Assembly: GCF_014268745.2 (NCBI RefSeq)
Contig: NZ_JABWRB020000001.1
Coordinates: forward strand, 2,604,001-2,668,000
Direction: 5' to 3'
From: Pseudomonas zanjanensis
Lineage (GTDB): Bacteria > Pseudomonadota > Gammaproteobacteria > Pseudomonadales > Pseudomonadaceae
Length of the DNA: 64,000 nt
Shown piece after piece: positions 1-7,210 of the stretch. The position numbers and the translations under genes were made by a program. Position 1 is the stretch's first letter; the number at the start of each line of letters is the position of its first letter. Under the pieces are notes generated by a model that saw nothing but the letters and a program-made list of their open reading frames with translations, was not told where the DNA came from and did not search any database.

Positions 1-1326
1 TTCAGCACCCTGCTGCCGGCGGATACCTTGCAGGCGTTGCGCAGCGATCCCGCCGCGACCTTCTTGCAGCTCGACCAGCAGATCGCCCAGCGCCTGGCGC
101 AACTGGACCAGCAACGCGACGAACTGGGCGAACAGCTCCAGCGCCAGCAGACCCTGGAAAAAGAACAGGACCGCCAGCAGACTCGCGTCCAGCAACTGGA
201 CGCGGCCCGCGTGCAATTCAGCACCTTGAGCGAGCAACAGCAGGCCGGCCAGGAAAAACTCGCGCAACTGCTCGGTGAGCACATCAGCGCCGAACATTGG
301 CAACAACAACTCGACCAGAGCCTCGAACAGACCCGGGAGGCCGAGGCAGCGGCCAATCAGCAGTTGCAGCAATTGCGCAACAACCTCGTGCAACTGGCCG
401 CCGAACTCAAGGCCCGCCAGGAACAGGCACAATCCCTGGACCATGAACTTCAAGCCCTGGCTACGGGCATCGCGCAGTGGCGCACCGGTCATCCTGAACT
501 GGACGATGCCGCCCTCGAAAGCCTGCTCAGCCTGGACGAACAACAGGTCAGCCAGTTGCGCCAGCGCTTGCTCAACAGCGAAAAAGCCATCGAACAGGCC
601 CGCGTCCTGCTCACCGAGCGCGAGCAACGCCTGCACAATCACCAGGCCCAGCACAACGGCAACCTGGCCGCCGAGCAACTCGCCGAAGCCCTCACCGAGC
701 TGCAAGCGCAATTCTCCGCCAGCGAACAGCGTTGCGCCGAACTGCGCGCCGAACAGGCCGAGGACCAGCGCCGGCAGAACGCCAACCAGGCCCTGGCCCA
801 GCAGATCGACCAGGCCTACGCCGAATACCAGCGCTGGGCACGCCTCGATGCCCTGATCGGCTCGGCCACCGGTGATCGTTTCCGCAAGCTGGCCCAGGCC
901 TACAACCTCGACTTGCTGGTGCACCACGCCAATGCCCAACTGCGGCAACTGGTGCGCCGCTACCGGCTCAAGCGCGGCGGCAGCATGCTCGGGTTGCTGG
1001 TGATGGACACGGAAATGGGCGATGAACTGCGCTCGGTGCATTCGTTGTCCGGCGGCGAAACCTTCCTGGTCTCCCTCGCCCTGGCCTTGGGCCTGGCCTC
1101 GATGGCGTCCAGCACCTTGAAGATCGAATCGCTGTTCATCGACGAAGGCTTCGGCAGTCTCGACCCCGAATCGCTGCAACTGGCGATGGACGCCCTCGAC
1201 GGTTTGCAGGCCCAGGGTCGCAAGGTCGCGGTGATCTCCCACGTGCAGGAAATGCACGAGCGGATCCCGGTGCAGATCCAGGTGCGGCGACAGGGCAACG
1301 GGCTGAGCACGGTGGAAGTGAAATGA
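1..1326 (+). CDS. sbcC: Exonuclease subunit SbcC, C-terminal part (5' end outside window)
   Basis: Large subunit of the SbcCD (Rad50/Mre11-like) nuclease, which opens DNA hairpins and processes double-strand ends. The reading frame is open from base 1, so the visible 441 residues are a partial protein. About 300 residues of Gln/Glu/Arg/Leu-rich coiled coil come first, then the C-terminal half of the split ABC ATPase: signature LSGGE at fragment residues 349-353, Walker B ending in Asp near 381 (FIDEGFGSLD) and the H-loop His near 414 (ISHVQEM). Its last bases overlap the start of the next gene by 4 bp (ATGA), so the two are probably translationally coupled. SbcD is expected upstream, beyond the window. 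Identification is firm; only the N-terminal ATPase half cannot be checked. Confidence 0.96.
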   Translation, partial: FSTLLPADTLQALRSDPAATFLQLDQQIAQRLAQLDQQRDELGEQLQRQQTLEKEQDRQQTRVQQLDAARVQFSTLSEQQQAGQEKLAQLLGEHISAEHWQQQLDQSLEQTREAEAAANQQLQQLRNNLVQLAAELKARQEQAQSLDHELQALATGIAQWRTGHPELDDAALESLLSLDEQQVSQLRQRLLNSEKAIEQARVLLTEREQRLHNHQAQHNGNLAAEQLAEALTELQAQFSASEQRCAELRAEQAEDQRRQNANQALAQQIDQAYAEYQRWARLDALIGSATGDRFRKLAQAYNLDLLVHHANAQLRQLVRRYRLKRGGSMLGLLVMDTEMGDELRSVHSLSGGETFLVSLALALGLASMASSTLKIESLFIDEGFGSLDPESLQLAMDALDGLQAQGRKVAVISHVQEMHERIPVQIQVRRQGNGLSTVEVK

Positions 1327-1925
1327 GCCGCGCCACGCTCTACTCCTTCCGCCGCTGCCCCTACGCGATGCGGGCGCGCATGGCCTTGCGCTACAGCGCG
1401 GTCGAGGTGACGATTGTCGAAGTCAGCCTGAAGGCCAAGCCCGCCGAGATGCTCGCCCTCTCCAGCAAAGGCACGGTGCCGGTGCTGCAAGTCGATAACC
1501 GGGTGATCGATGAAAGCCTGGAGATCATGGGCTGGGCCTTGGACCTGCATGATCCGCAAGACTGGAGGCTACGGGACGACCCCGAAGGTCAGGCGCTGAC
1601 AGCGGCGTTGGTCGAGGAAAACGACCGGGTGTTCAAGCTTCACTTGAATCGCTACAAATACCCCGAACGCCATCCCGAGTACTCGAAGGAACATTACCGT
1701 AGCGAGGGTGAAAATTTTCTGCGCAGACTGGAGGCATTGCTTGAAGCCCGGCCATTCCTGGCGGCGGAGCACCCGAGCCTGGCCGACGTGGCCGTGCTGC
1801 CCTTCATACGGCAGTTCGCCCATGTCGACCGCGACTGGTTTGCCCAGGCGCCCTATCCTCGGCTACAGGACTGGCTGCAGGGGTTTCTGGATTCCGAGCT
1901 GTTCGTGGCGATCATGGCTAAGTAA
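1323..1925 (+). CDS. Glutathione S-transferase family protein
   Basis: A 200-residue protein with the two-domain GST layout. An N-terminal thioredoxin-like domain (about 1-78) carries Cys12 in RRCPYAMRAR and the cis-Pro segment KGTVPVL, followed by the DES motif that contacts glutathione. A helical C-terminal domain follows. The CPYA motif resembles the active site of glutaredoxin-like/omega-type GSTs, so a thiol-transfer or deglutathionylation role is more likely than classical conjugation; that is inference. The ATG overlaps the sbcC stop by 4 bp, which supports this start and implies co-expression with the nuclease. The substrate is unknown. Confidence 0.88.
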   Translation: MSRATLYSFRRCPYAMRARMALRYSAVEVTIVEVSLKAKPAEMLALSSKGTVPVLQVDNRVIDESLEIMGWALDLHDPQDWRLRDDPEGQALTAALVEENDRVFKLHLNRYKYPERHPEYSKEHYRSEGENFLRRLEALLEARPFLAAEHPSLADVAVLPFIRQFAHVDRDWFAQAPYPRLQDWLQGFLDSELFVAIMAK

Positions 1926-1983
1926 CCATTTGCCCAGTTAGCGCGGTTTTTGTGGGTAATGAGCTTCTATGGCTAAGGAGGCT

Positions 1984-2079
1984 TTTGTGGCGAGGGAGCT
2001 TGCTCCCGCTGGGCTGCGCAGCAGCCCCCTTTTAGCGATTGCTATGCAATCGAGCGGGAGCAAGCTCCCTCGCCACAAA
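1984..2079. repeat. REP doublet, family A
   Basis: Two head-to-head arms, GTGGCGAGGGAGCTTGCTCC and its reverse complement, separated by a short loop with smaller GC palindromes (GCTGCGCAGC). It lies downstream of the GST gene. This is the same family as the elements at 7045, 16226, 20178, 29540, 32393, 33399, 37260, 45868, 48093 and 55563. The structure fits a REPIN, a non-autonomous element mobilised in trans by a RAYT transposase; no RAYT gene is present here. Confidence 0.9.
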
Positions 2080-2112
2080 GGCAATCATGCAGCCCATTGC
2101 TGTCTGATCCAA

Positions 2113-2238
2113 TCAGTCGCCCAACAAGCTCAACAATCGCTCACGCGCAACTTCCAGCTCACCGGGAACGGGCTGGGCCGCCGAGACAATAGGGGCGGAA
2201 TAGAGGAACAGCAGCATCACTGCCAGACGCATCGCCAT
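2113..2238 (-). CDS. Small exported peptide, 41 residues, unknown function
   Basis: A short gene reading MAMRLAVMLLFLYSAPIVSA, then AQPVPGELEVARERLLSLLGD and stop. The first 20 residues form a classic signal peptide: Arg4, a hydrophobic core, and a VSA-A cleavage site. The mature peptide would be only about 20 residues, acidic and amphipathic. The start is supported by an AAGGA box 8 bases upstream. It is far below the usual gene-calling length, but start, Shine-Dalgarno box, signal peptide and stop all agree. No family is recognised. It is oriented like the exported 59-residue protein at 2412-2591. Confidence 0.62.
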   Translation of the reverse strand: MAMRLAVMLLFLYSAPIVSAAQPVPGELEVARERLLSLLGD

Positions 2239-2290
2239 GGTGTCGATCCTTATTGGTAAGGAGTCAATTAACGAGCGTCAAATTTAAACA

Positions 2291-2310
2291 CATGGCCATG
2301 TGATATCACA
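2291..2310. promoter_or_regulatory. Two abutting perfect palindromes
   Basis: CATGGCCATG (2291-2300) and TGTGATATCACA (2299-2310) are both perfect palindromes sharing two bases. They lie 53-72 bases upstream of the 41-residue peptide gene, in AT-richer DNA (AATTTAAA nearby). The position suits an operator or promoter element. The factor is unknown, and the half-site spacing does not fit CRP/Vfr. Confidence 0.35.
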
Positions 2311-2334
2311 ACGGTGATTTTCAACCCTACGCAC

Positions 2335-2396
2335 GAAGCCTGCGATCTTTTCTCTCCCCCGGTATCCAGGTAGGAAACGAAAAGATCGCAGGCTTC
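2335..2396. repeat. Inverted repeat, third REP-like type
   Basis: An 18-base arm GAAGCCTGCGATCTTTTC is followed 26 bases later by its exact reverse complement. The core AAAAGATCGCAGGCTTC recurs between Pseudomonas genes from general knowledge, and it is unrelated in sequence to the two REP families elsewhere in this window. It lies just downstream of the 59-residue protein gene and could act as a transcript-end hairpin. Confidence 0.75.
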
Positions 2397-2411
2397 AAGG
2401 GTCAGCGTTAT

Positions 2412-2591
2412 TCAGTGTTGGGTCTTGTGGTCCAGCGCCGCATAGAAGTTGGCGCTTTGTTGCAGGTACTTCTCGGTGTAGCTCTGGGTGCGGTTTTTCT
2501 TGTCGCTGATCTCGATGCTGGCACTGGCTGGCAATGCCACGTTGGCGGAGATGGCGGACGCGGCGATCACGGAAAAAAGATTCAGGTTCAT
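2412..2591 (-). CDS. Small exported protein, 59 residues, unknown function
   Basis: Starting at 2591 the protein begins MNLNLFSVIAASAISANVAL and has a signal peptide ending near LPASA, then a polar mature part with Lys/Arg/Gln/Tyr (KKNRTQSYTEKYLQ). A GAGG box lies about 10 bases before this ATG, so the longer reading that starts 18 codons earlier is not preferred. The end of the protein is QSANFYAALDHKTQH. No family is recognised; it is likely periplasmic. It has the same strand and size class as the 41-residue peptide downstream. Confidence 0.68.
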   Translation of the reverse strand: MNLNLFSVIAASAISANVALPASASIEISDKKNRTQSYTEKYLQQSANFYAALDHKTQH

Positions 2592-2721
2592 GGCGGTAAT
2601 CCTCGGATTCAGTTGGCTGATTTGCCCGGTGGGGCCGTGAAGCAAACTTACGCGCCGAGGCGTCTCGCCTTGAAATGCTTTGTAATACTAGCGACTATCA
2701 GTCTTGTTGATACAACGGCGA

Positions 2722-2742
2722 AGGCCCCTGAAATCGGGGCCT
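2722..2742 (-). terminator. Hairpin after the lactonase gene
   Basis: AGGCCCC-7 nt-GGGGCCT is a perfect 7-bp GC stem starting 5 bases after the lactonase stop. No clear U-run follows in the minus-strand transcript, so it may stabilise the mRNA end or only weakly terminate. Confidence 0.45.
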
Positions 2743-2747
2743 GAGCG

Positions 2748-3923
2748 TTATTGACGCACCAGGAATTTCACATCGCTCGGCGCATCCATGGGCAGTTTCT
2801 GAACGGTTTTGCCCAGCAGGCCGGTCTTTGGATCGCGCTCGATAACCACGATCTGGTTGCTTTTCTGATTGGCGACCAGGACGAATTTTTCGCTTGGATC
2901 GAGACTGAACTCCCGGGGGTGATCACCCTCGACGGAGCGTCGTTGCACTTCTTTCAAGGTGCCAGAAGACGGGTCGACAGCGAACACCAGCATTTCGTTG
3001 GTGGTGCCACGATTGCTGACGTACAGGAACTTGCCGTCCCTGGACGCATGCAACGCTGCCGCTGCCTTACCCGGCTGGGGTTTGCCGTCGGCCAGATCGA
3101 CCAACTGGCGCTGGGTCAGGCGGCCGTCCTGGTAATCGAATACCGCGACCTGAGCGGTCATCTCCATCGTCAACCAGGCATGCTTGCCATCGCCACTGAA
3201 CAACAGATGGCGCGGCCCGCTGCCCGGCGGCAGTTGCACGAAGGGCGGATCGGCAGGCGTCAGCGGCAGTTCGGGGTTGGCCTTGGGGTTGTAGCGGTAG
3301 ACAAACACCTTGTCCGCCCCCAAGTCATTGGCGAACACATAGTTGCCGTCTGGTGACGGCACCGCGGAATGTACATGAGCGGATTTCTGCCGCTCGGGAT
3401 TGACCCGGCTCGGCTGATGGCTGCCCGATTGGACCACTGGCGCCAGCTTGCCGTCCGCCCCCACCGGCAGCACCACCAAGGTGCCGCCCGGGTTTTCCAG
3501 CACGGAATAGTTACTGACCAACAAATGCTGGCCGTCGTGGCTCAAGCTCGAATGGGTCGGTTCGTTGCCCAGGGATTGCATTTGGTTGATCAGGCTGATG
3601 GCATGGGTCTTCGGGTCGATGGCGTAGCTGCTGACCTTGCCCACCGGGTCTTCTTGGCCCGGCCCGTTTTCGTTGACCACGAACAGCCGGGTCATGTCCT
3701 TGGACAGGGTCAGCCATGAAGGGTTGTCTGTCTTGATCACTTGCAACGGGTTGGCGTCGATCTGGCCGGTGCGGCTGTCGAACTGCAACCGGTAGATGCC
3801 TTGGCTCTGGCCCGCCGTGTAGGAACCCACCAACAACTGGTGGTGCTCGCTGGTGTCGGCCTGGACGCCCATGGCGCCCACGCTGCCGGCCATCAACAAG
3901 GGCCAGAAACTACGCATCTTCAT
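2748..3923 (-). CDS. Exported lactonase, 6-phosphogluconolactonase-like beta-propeller
   Basis: A 391-residue protein of the lactonase family (seven-bladed beta-propeller, PF10282 type). Visible blade motifs include LLVGSYTAGQSQGIYRLQFD near the start, THSSLSHDGQHLLVSNY, HVHSAVPSPDGNYVFANDLG, GPRHLLFSGDGKHAWLTME and HPREFSLDPSEKFVLVANQ. MKMRSFWPLLMAGSVGAMG followed by VQA is a clear signal peptide, so the enzyme should be periplasmic, unlike cytoplasmic E. coli Pgl. The start at 3923 has a GAGG box 9 bases upstream and overlaps the preceding gene's end by 14 bases. Opening of sugar-acid lactones is likely. The pentonate island next door suggests an aldonolactone substrate, but that is inference. 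Confidence 0.85.
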   Translation of the reverse strand: MKMRSFWPLLMAGSVGAMGVQADTSEHHQLLVGSYTAGQSQGIYRLQFDSRTGQIDANPLQVIKTDNPSWLTLSKDMTRLFVVNENGPGQEDPVGKVSSYAIDPKTHAISLINQMQSLGNEPTHSSLSHDGQHLLVSNYSVLENPGGTLVVLPVGADGKLAPVVQSGSHQPSRVNPERQKSAHVHSAVPSPDGNYVFANDLGADKVFVYRYNPKANPELPLTPADPPFVQLPPGSGPRHLLFSGDGKHAWLTMEMTAQVAVFDYQDGRLTQRQLVDLADGKPQPGKAAAALHASRDGKFLYVSNRGTTNEMLVFAVDPSSGTLKEVQRRSVEGDHPREFSLDPSEKFVLVANQKSNQIVVIERDPKTGLLGKTVQKLPMDAPSDVKFLVRQ

Positions 3924-4206
3924 GATCGGAGTCCTCATCGTCGTGGCCGCTGGTGGCTTCCACGCATTCCAGGTGGTGATCGCCCGAATCGCTGGTGATG
4001 ATCCAACGCTTCAGGGCTTTGTCGAAGGTCGCGGCCTGCATCTGCGCCGGTGTGAAACGCCAATGTTCGAGGGTGCGGCCGTTCATGCACTCGACGTGCA
4101 ACTGATCTTGCTCGTCGAGGGAGAAATCGAATGCATGCAGCCCATCGATAATCAGCATGTCGCAATGTTCGAGGGCGTGCAGCAGGGTGTCGGTTACGGC
4201 AGTCAT
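3910..4206 (-). CDS. Conserved small acidic protein (possibly DUF5629-like)
   Basis: A 98-residue protein starting MTAVTDTLLHALEHCDMLII and ending in a very acidic, His-rich tail (GHDDEDSDHEDA). The middle reads as a small alpha/beta domain (FDFSLDEQDQLHVECMNG, WRFTPAQMQAATFD). It resembles a small protein conserved in pseudomonads; I can only loosely link it to DUF5629. The start at 4206 was chosen because upstream codons run into REP sequence (the peptide LWERACSR is a REP translation). The Shine-Dalgarno box is weak. It overlaps the lactonase start by 14 bases, so the two are likely co-translated. The acidic/His tail might bind metal, but nothing proves it. Confidence 0.7.
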   Translation of the reverse strand: MTAVTDTLLHALEHCDMLIIDGLHAFDFSLDEQDQLHVECMNGRTLEHWRFTPAQMQAATFDKALKRWIITSDSGDHHLECVEATSGHDDEDSDHEDA

Positions 4207-4305
4207 GGTGATCAGTCGGTCATTGGGAAAGTGCCATGATAACTCAATGTGGGAGTGGGCCTTGGGCCATAAGGTTCGAAAGCGGTGTTGCCTGACATAT
4301 CGCTT

Positions 4306-4371
4306 TCGCGAGCAGGCTCGCTCCCACAGGGGATCATCACCAATCTCCTGTGGGAGCGAGCCTGCTCGCGA
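4306..4371. repeat. REP doublet, family B
   Basis: TCGCGAGCAGGCTCGCTCCC and its reverse complement face each other around a 20-base loop, between the dehydrogenase 3' end and the DUF5629-like gene. Family B (core TGTGGGAGCGRGCYTGCTCG) also occurs at 10497, 16364, 27938, 45819, 46031, 52948, 53700, 59331 and 60987. Confidence 0.9.
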
Positions 4372-4417
4372 TGAGGCCGGCACATTCAACTTGAATGTAA
4401 CGACCTCACCGCAACCC

Positions 4418-5998
4418 TCAGAGCGCCTCGCGCCCCGGCACGCCATCCACCAAACGCTGGATCCCCAGCGGATTCGCGTTCTTCAGTGGCTCGGGCAACA
4501 GGCTGTCCGGGTAGTTCTGGAAGCACACCGGACGCAGGAAGCGATCGATCGCCAATGTACCCACCGAGGTGCCACGGGCATCGGACGTCGCCGGGTAAGG
4601 CCCGCCGTGCACCATCGAATCACACACCTCGACGCCGGTTGGATAACCGTTGAGCAAGATGCGGCCGACCTTCTGCTCCAGCAACGGCGTCAGTTCGCCG
4701 AACTGTTCGAAATCCGCCGGCTCGCCAATCATCGTCGCGGTGAGTTGGCCGTGCAGGCCGTTCAGCGCGGCGGTCAGTTGCGCCTGGTCGGCGACTTCGA
4801 CAAACACCGTGGTCGGGCCAAAGACCTCTTCTTGCAGCGCCTCGTCACCGTTGATCAACAGGCTGGCGTCGGCCTTGAACAACTGCGGCTGGGCCTGGTT
4901 GCCCTGTTGATCGCGCCCGGCCAAGTGTTCGATGCCCGGGTGCGCCAGCAGCTTTTGCAGGCCCTTGCCGTAGCTTTGCAGCGTGCCGGCGTTGAGCATG
5001 GTCTGGGCAGACTGGTCGCCGATCAGCGCGGCCACCTGTTGGGTGAAGGCGGTGAACTGCGGCGAGCGAATGCCGATCACCAGGCCCGGGTTGGTACAGA
5101 ATTGGCCGCAGCCCTGCACCACCGAGGCGGTCAGGTCGCGAGCGATGCTTTCGGCGCGGGTTTCCAGCGCCTGGGGCAATACGATCACCGGGTTGATGCT
5201 CGACATTTCGGCGAACACCGGGATCGGCTGGGGCCGCGCGGCCGCCATGTCGCACAGGGCACGCCCGCCCTTGAGGGAACCGGTGAAACCCACGGCCTGG
5301 ATCGCCGGATGCTTGACCAGCCATTCGCCGACGCCACCGCCATAGATCATGTTGAACACACCGGCCGGCATCGCGGTTTTCTCGGCGGCGCGAATGATCG
5401 CGTCGGCGACGTGTTCTGCCGTGGCCATGTGGCCGCTGTGGGCCTTGAACACCACCGGGCAACCGGCGGCCAGCGCCGCTGCGGTATCACCACCGGCGGT
5501 GGAGAATGCCAGGGGGAAGTTACTGGCGCCGAACACCGCCACCGGGCCGAGGCCGATGCGGTACTGGCGCAGGTCCGGACGCGGCAGCGGCGTGCGCTCC
5601 GGCAAGGCGCGGTCGATGCGCGCGCCGTAGAAATCACCACGGCGCAGGACCTTGGCGAACAGACGCATCTGGCCGCTGGTACGCCCGCGCTCGCCCTGGA
5701 TCCGCGCCGCTGGCAGCGCGGTTTCACGGCAGACCACGGCGACGAAGTCATCGCCCAAGGCGTCCAGTTCATCGGCAATGGCTTCGAGGAACTCGGCCCG
5801 ACGCGCCGCACTCAGGCTGCGATAGGTCGGGTATGCCGTGGCAGCGGCCTTGGCGGCGGCATCGACTTCTTCGGCCGTGGCCTGGACGAATGCATGGGGC
5901 AAGGCCTCGCCGGTGCTGGCGTCGACGCTCTGCAGGCGGGTCTGGCCGGCCGCGCTGCGCGCCCCGCCGATGTAGTTGTGGCCAAGGATCTGGTTCAT
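4418..5998 (-). CDS. 2-oxoglutarate semialdehyde dehydrogenase (aldehyde dehydrogenase family)
   Basis: A 526-residue NAD(P)-dependent aldehyde dehydrogenase. It likely oxidises alpha-ketoglutaric semialdehyde to 2-oxoglutarate, the last step of non-phosphorylating pentose or hexarate breakdown. Catalytic Cys301 lies in GQFCTNPG, the general base Glu264 in FAEMSS, and the cofactor segment is FGASNFPLAFS. Length and motifs fit the KGSADH subfamily, which is longer than typical 480-residue ALDHs. An AGGAGA box lies 6 bases before the ATG. It follows the AraD1-type dehydratase by 12 bases, so they form one operon, and that pairing supports the substrate. Firm as ALDH, good as KGSADH. Confidence 0.9.
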   Translation of the reverse strand: MNQILGHNYIGGARSAAGQTRLQSVDASTGEALPHAFVQATAEEVDAAAKAAATAYPTYRSLSAARRAEFLEAIADELDALGDDFVAVVCRETALPAARIQGERGRTSGQMRLFAKVLRRGDFYGARIDRALPERTPLPRPDLRQYRIGLGPVAVFGASNFPLAFSTAGGDTAAALAAGCPVVFKAHSGHMATAEHVADAIIRAAEKTAMPAGVFNMIYGGGVGEWLVKHPAIQAVGFTGSLKGGRALCDMAAARPQPIPVFAEMSSINPVIVLPQALETRAESIARDLTASVVQGCGQFCTNPGLVIGIRSPQFTAFTQQVAALIGDQSAQTMLNAGTLQSYGKGLQKLLAHPGIEHLAGRDQQGNQAQPQLFKADASLLINGDEALQEEVFGPTTVFVEVADQAQLTAALNGLHGQLTATMIGEPADFEQFGELTPLLEQKVGRILLNGYPTGVEVCDSMVHGGPYPATSDARGTSVGTLAIDRFLRPVCFQNYPDSLLPEPLKNANPLGIQRLVDGVPGREAL

Positions 5999-6010
5999 CG
6001 CAAGTCTCCT

Positions 6011-7003
6011 TTAAAGTGTGCCGATAGTACCCGGATTGAACACCGCGTCCACCGGGGCAATACCGTTGACCAGCGGCGCGCCGAACTCCGCCTGGCTGAT
6101 TTCGAACACATCCCCCGGCTGGGTGCGGATGCCATCGGCGAACGACAGCGTCGCGGTGCCGAAGAAGTGTACGTGGACGTCCCCCGGGCGCAGGAACTGA
6201 CTGTATTTGAAGTGGTGGAATTCCAGGTTTTCGAGGCTGTGGCACATGTTCGCCTCGCCGCTGAGGAATTCGTTCTGCCACAACACTTCGCCGTTGCGCA
6301 GGATACGACTGGTCCCGGACAGATGTTGAGGCAGTTCACCCACGCGAAGTTCCGGGCCAAAACTGCAACTGCGCAATTTCGAATGGGCCAGGTACAGGTA
6401 ATTCTTGCGTTCCATCACGTGGTCGGAAAACTCGTTGCCCACGGCAAAGCCCAGGCGATACGGCTTGCCATCGTGACCGATGACATACAGGCCGCTGATT
6501 TCCGGCTCTTCGCCGGCGTCTTCGGCGAACGGCGGCAACGGAAACGGGTGGCCCGGACGGACGACAATGCTGCCGTCGCCCTTGTAGAACCATTCCGGTT
6601 GCACACCGGCCTGCCCGGGCTGGGGTTTACCGCCCTCCACTCCCCACTTGAAGATGCGCATGGTGTCGGTCATGGTCGCTTCGTCACCGGCCTGCTGGTG
6701 CATCTTGTCCCGGGCCGAGGCACTGCCCAGGTGGGTCAGGCCGGTGCCACTGACCAACAGGTGCGCCGGGTCCGGGTGATCCAGCGGCGGCAGGATGCGC
6801 AGCTCACCGAGCAACTGCGCGTAGTCATGGCTTGCACCCAGGCCCAGGCCGTTGACCTGCTGCTCAAGCTTCACACCCGCCTCGATGGCCGCCAGCGCCA
6901 GCTCGCGCACGGTGCCGGCGCCCTGCACTTCGCGCACTTGATCGCCCTCGACCACACCGACGCGGCGTTCGCCGTTACTCAATTCGAACTGAACTAAACG
7001 CAT
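6011..7003 (-). CDS. AraD1/GguC-type dehydratase, fumarylacetoacetate hydrolase fold
   Basis: A 330-residue protein of the FAH superfamily, in the branch that dehydrates 2-keto-3-deoxy-pentonates to alpha-ketoglutaric semialdehyde. Typical segments are LLVSGTGLTHLGSASARDKM, EPEISGLYVIGHDGKPYRLGF with AVGNEFSDHVMER, and PGDVHVHFFGTATLSFADG. The start at 7003 (MRLVQFEL) has an AGGGAGA box 6 bases upstream; the in-frame codon 21 bases earlier would place the ribosome site inside the gene. Its product is the substrate of the dehydrogenase encoded 12 bases downstream. Substrate chirality (L-arabonate versus D-xylonate) cannot be read from sequence. Confidence 0.88.
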   Translation of the reverse strand: MRLVQFELSNGERRVGVVEGDQVREVQGAGTVRELALAAIEAGVKLEQQVNGLGLGASHDYAQLLGELRILPPLDHPDPAHLLVSGTGLTHLGSASARDKMHQQAGDEATMTDTMRIFKWGVEGGKPQPGQAGVQPEWFYKGDGSIVVRPGHPFPLPPFAEDAGEEPEISGLYVIGHDGKPYRLGFAVGNEFSDHVMERKNYLYLAHSKLRSCSFGPELRVGELPQHLSGTSRILRNGEVLWQNEFLSGEANMCHSLENLEFHHFKYSQFLRPGDVHVHFFGTATLSFADGIRTQPGDVFEISQAEFGAPLVNGIAPVDAVFNPGTIGTL

Positions 7004-7044
7004 GGGTTTTCTCCCTGTAAACAAAACATGAATAGGCGTAGCAG

Positions 7045-7187
7045 GCTTTTGTGGCGAGGGAGCTTGCTCCCGCTAGGGGGGCGAAGCACCCCCAACTCCA
7101 GGCGCCGCGTTCATTCAGGCAAAACACAGCGCGTGTTTTGCGACTGCTGCGCAGTCGAGCGGGAGCAAGCTCCCTCGCCACAAAAGC
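7045..7187. repeat. REP doublet, family A
   Basis: Arms GCTTTTGTGGCGAGGGAGC and its reverse complement enclose about 95 bases, longer than usual. The inside holds a further palindrome (CGACTGCTGCGCAGTCG). It sits between the MFS transporter gene and the dehydratase start. A doublet here could insulate or attenuate the transcript between transporter and enzymes. Confidence 0.9.
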
Positions 7188-7210
7188 TCTCGTCCACAAT
7201 TGCAATAAGT

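Noticed and set aside
1969..2259. A 96-residue plus-strand frame starting MAKEAFVARELAPAGLRSSP
   Set aside because: The first third is the translation of a family A REP. The same peptide signatures (ARELAPAxLRS, SGSKLPRHK, REQAPSPQ) recur at every family A copy, so frames containing them are repeat artefacts.
2299..2310. TGTGATATCACA as a CRP/Vfr binding site
   Set aside because: The half-sites are separated by 2 bases instead of about 6, so a CRP-type dimer would not fit.
4157..6997. A 946-residue open frame on the plus strand
   Set aside because: It is antisense to the semialdehyde dehydrogenase and AraD1-type genes, both well conserved. Its translation is rich in Arg, Gln, His and Gly without family motifs, which is the usual GC-bias shadow.
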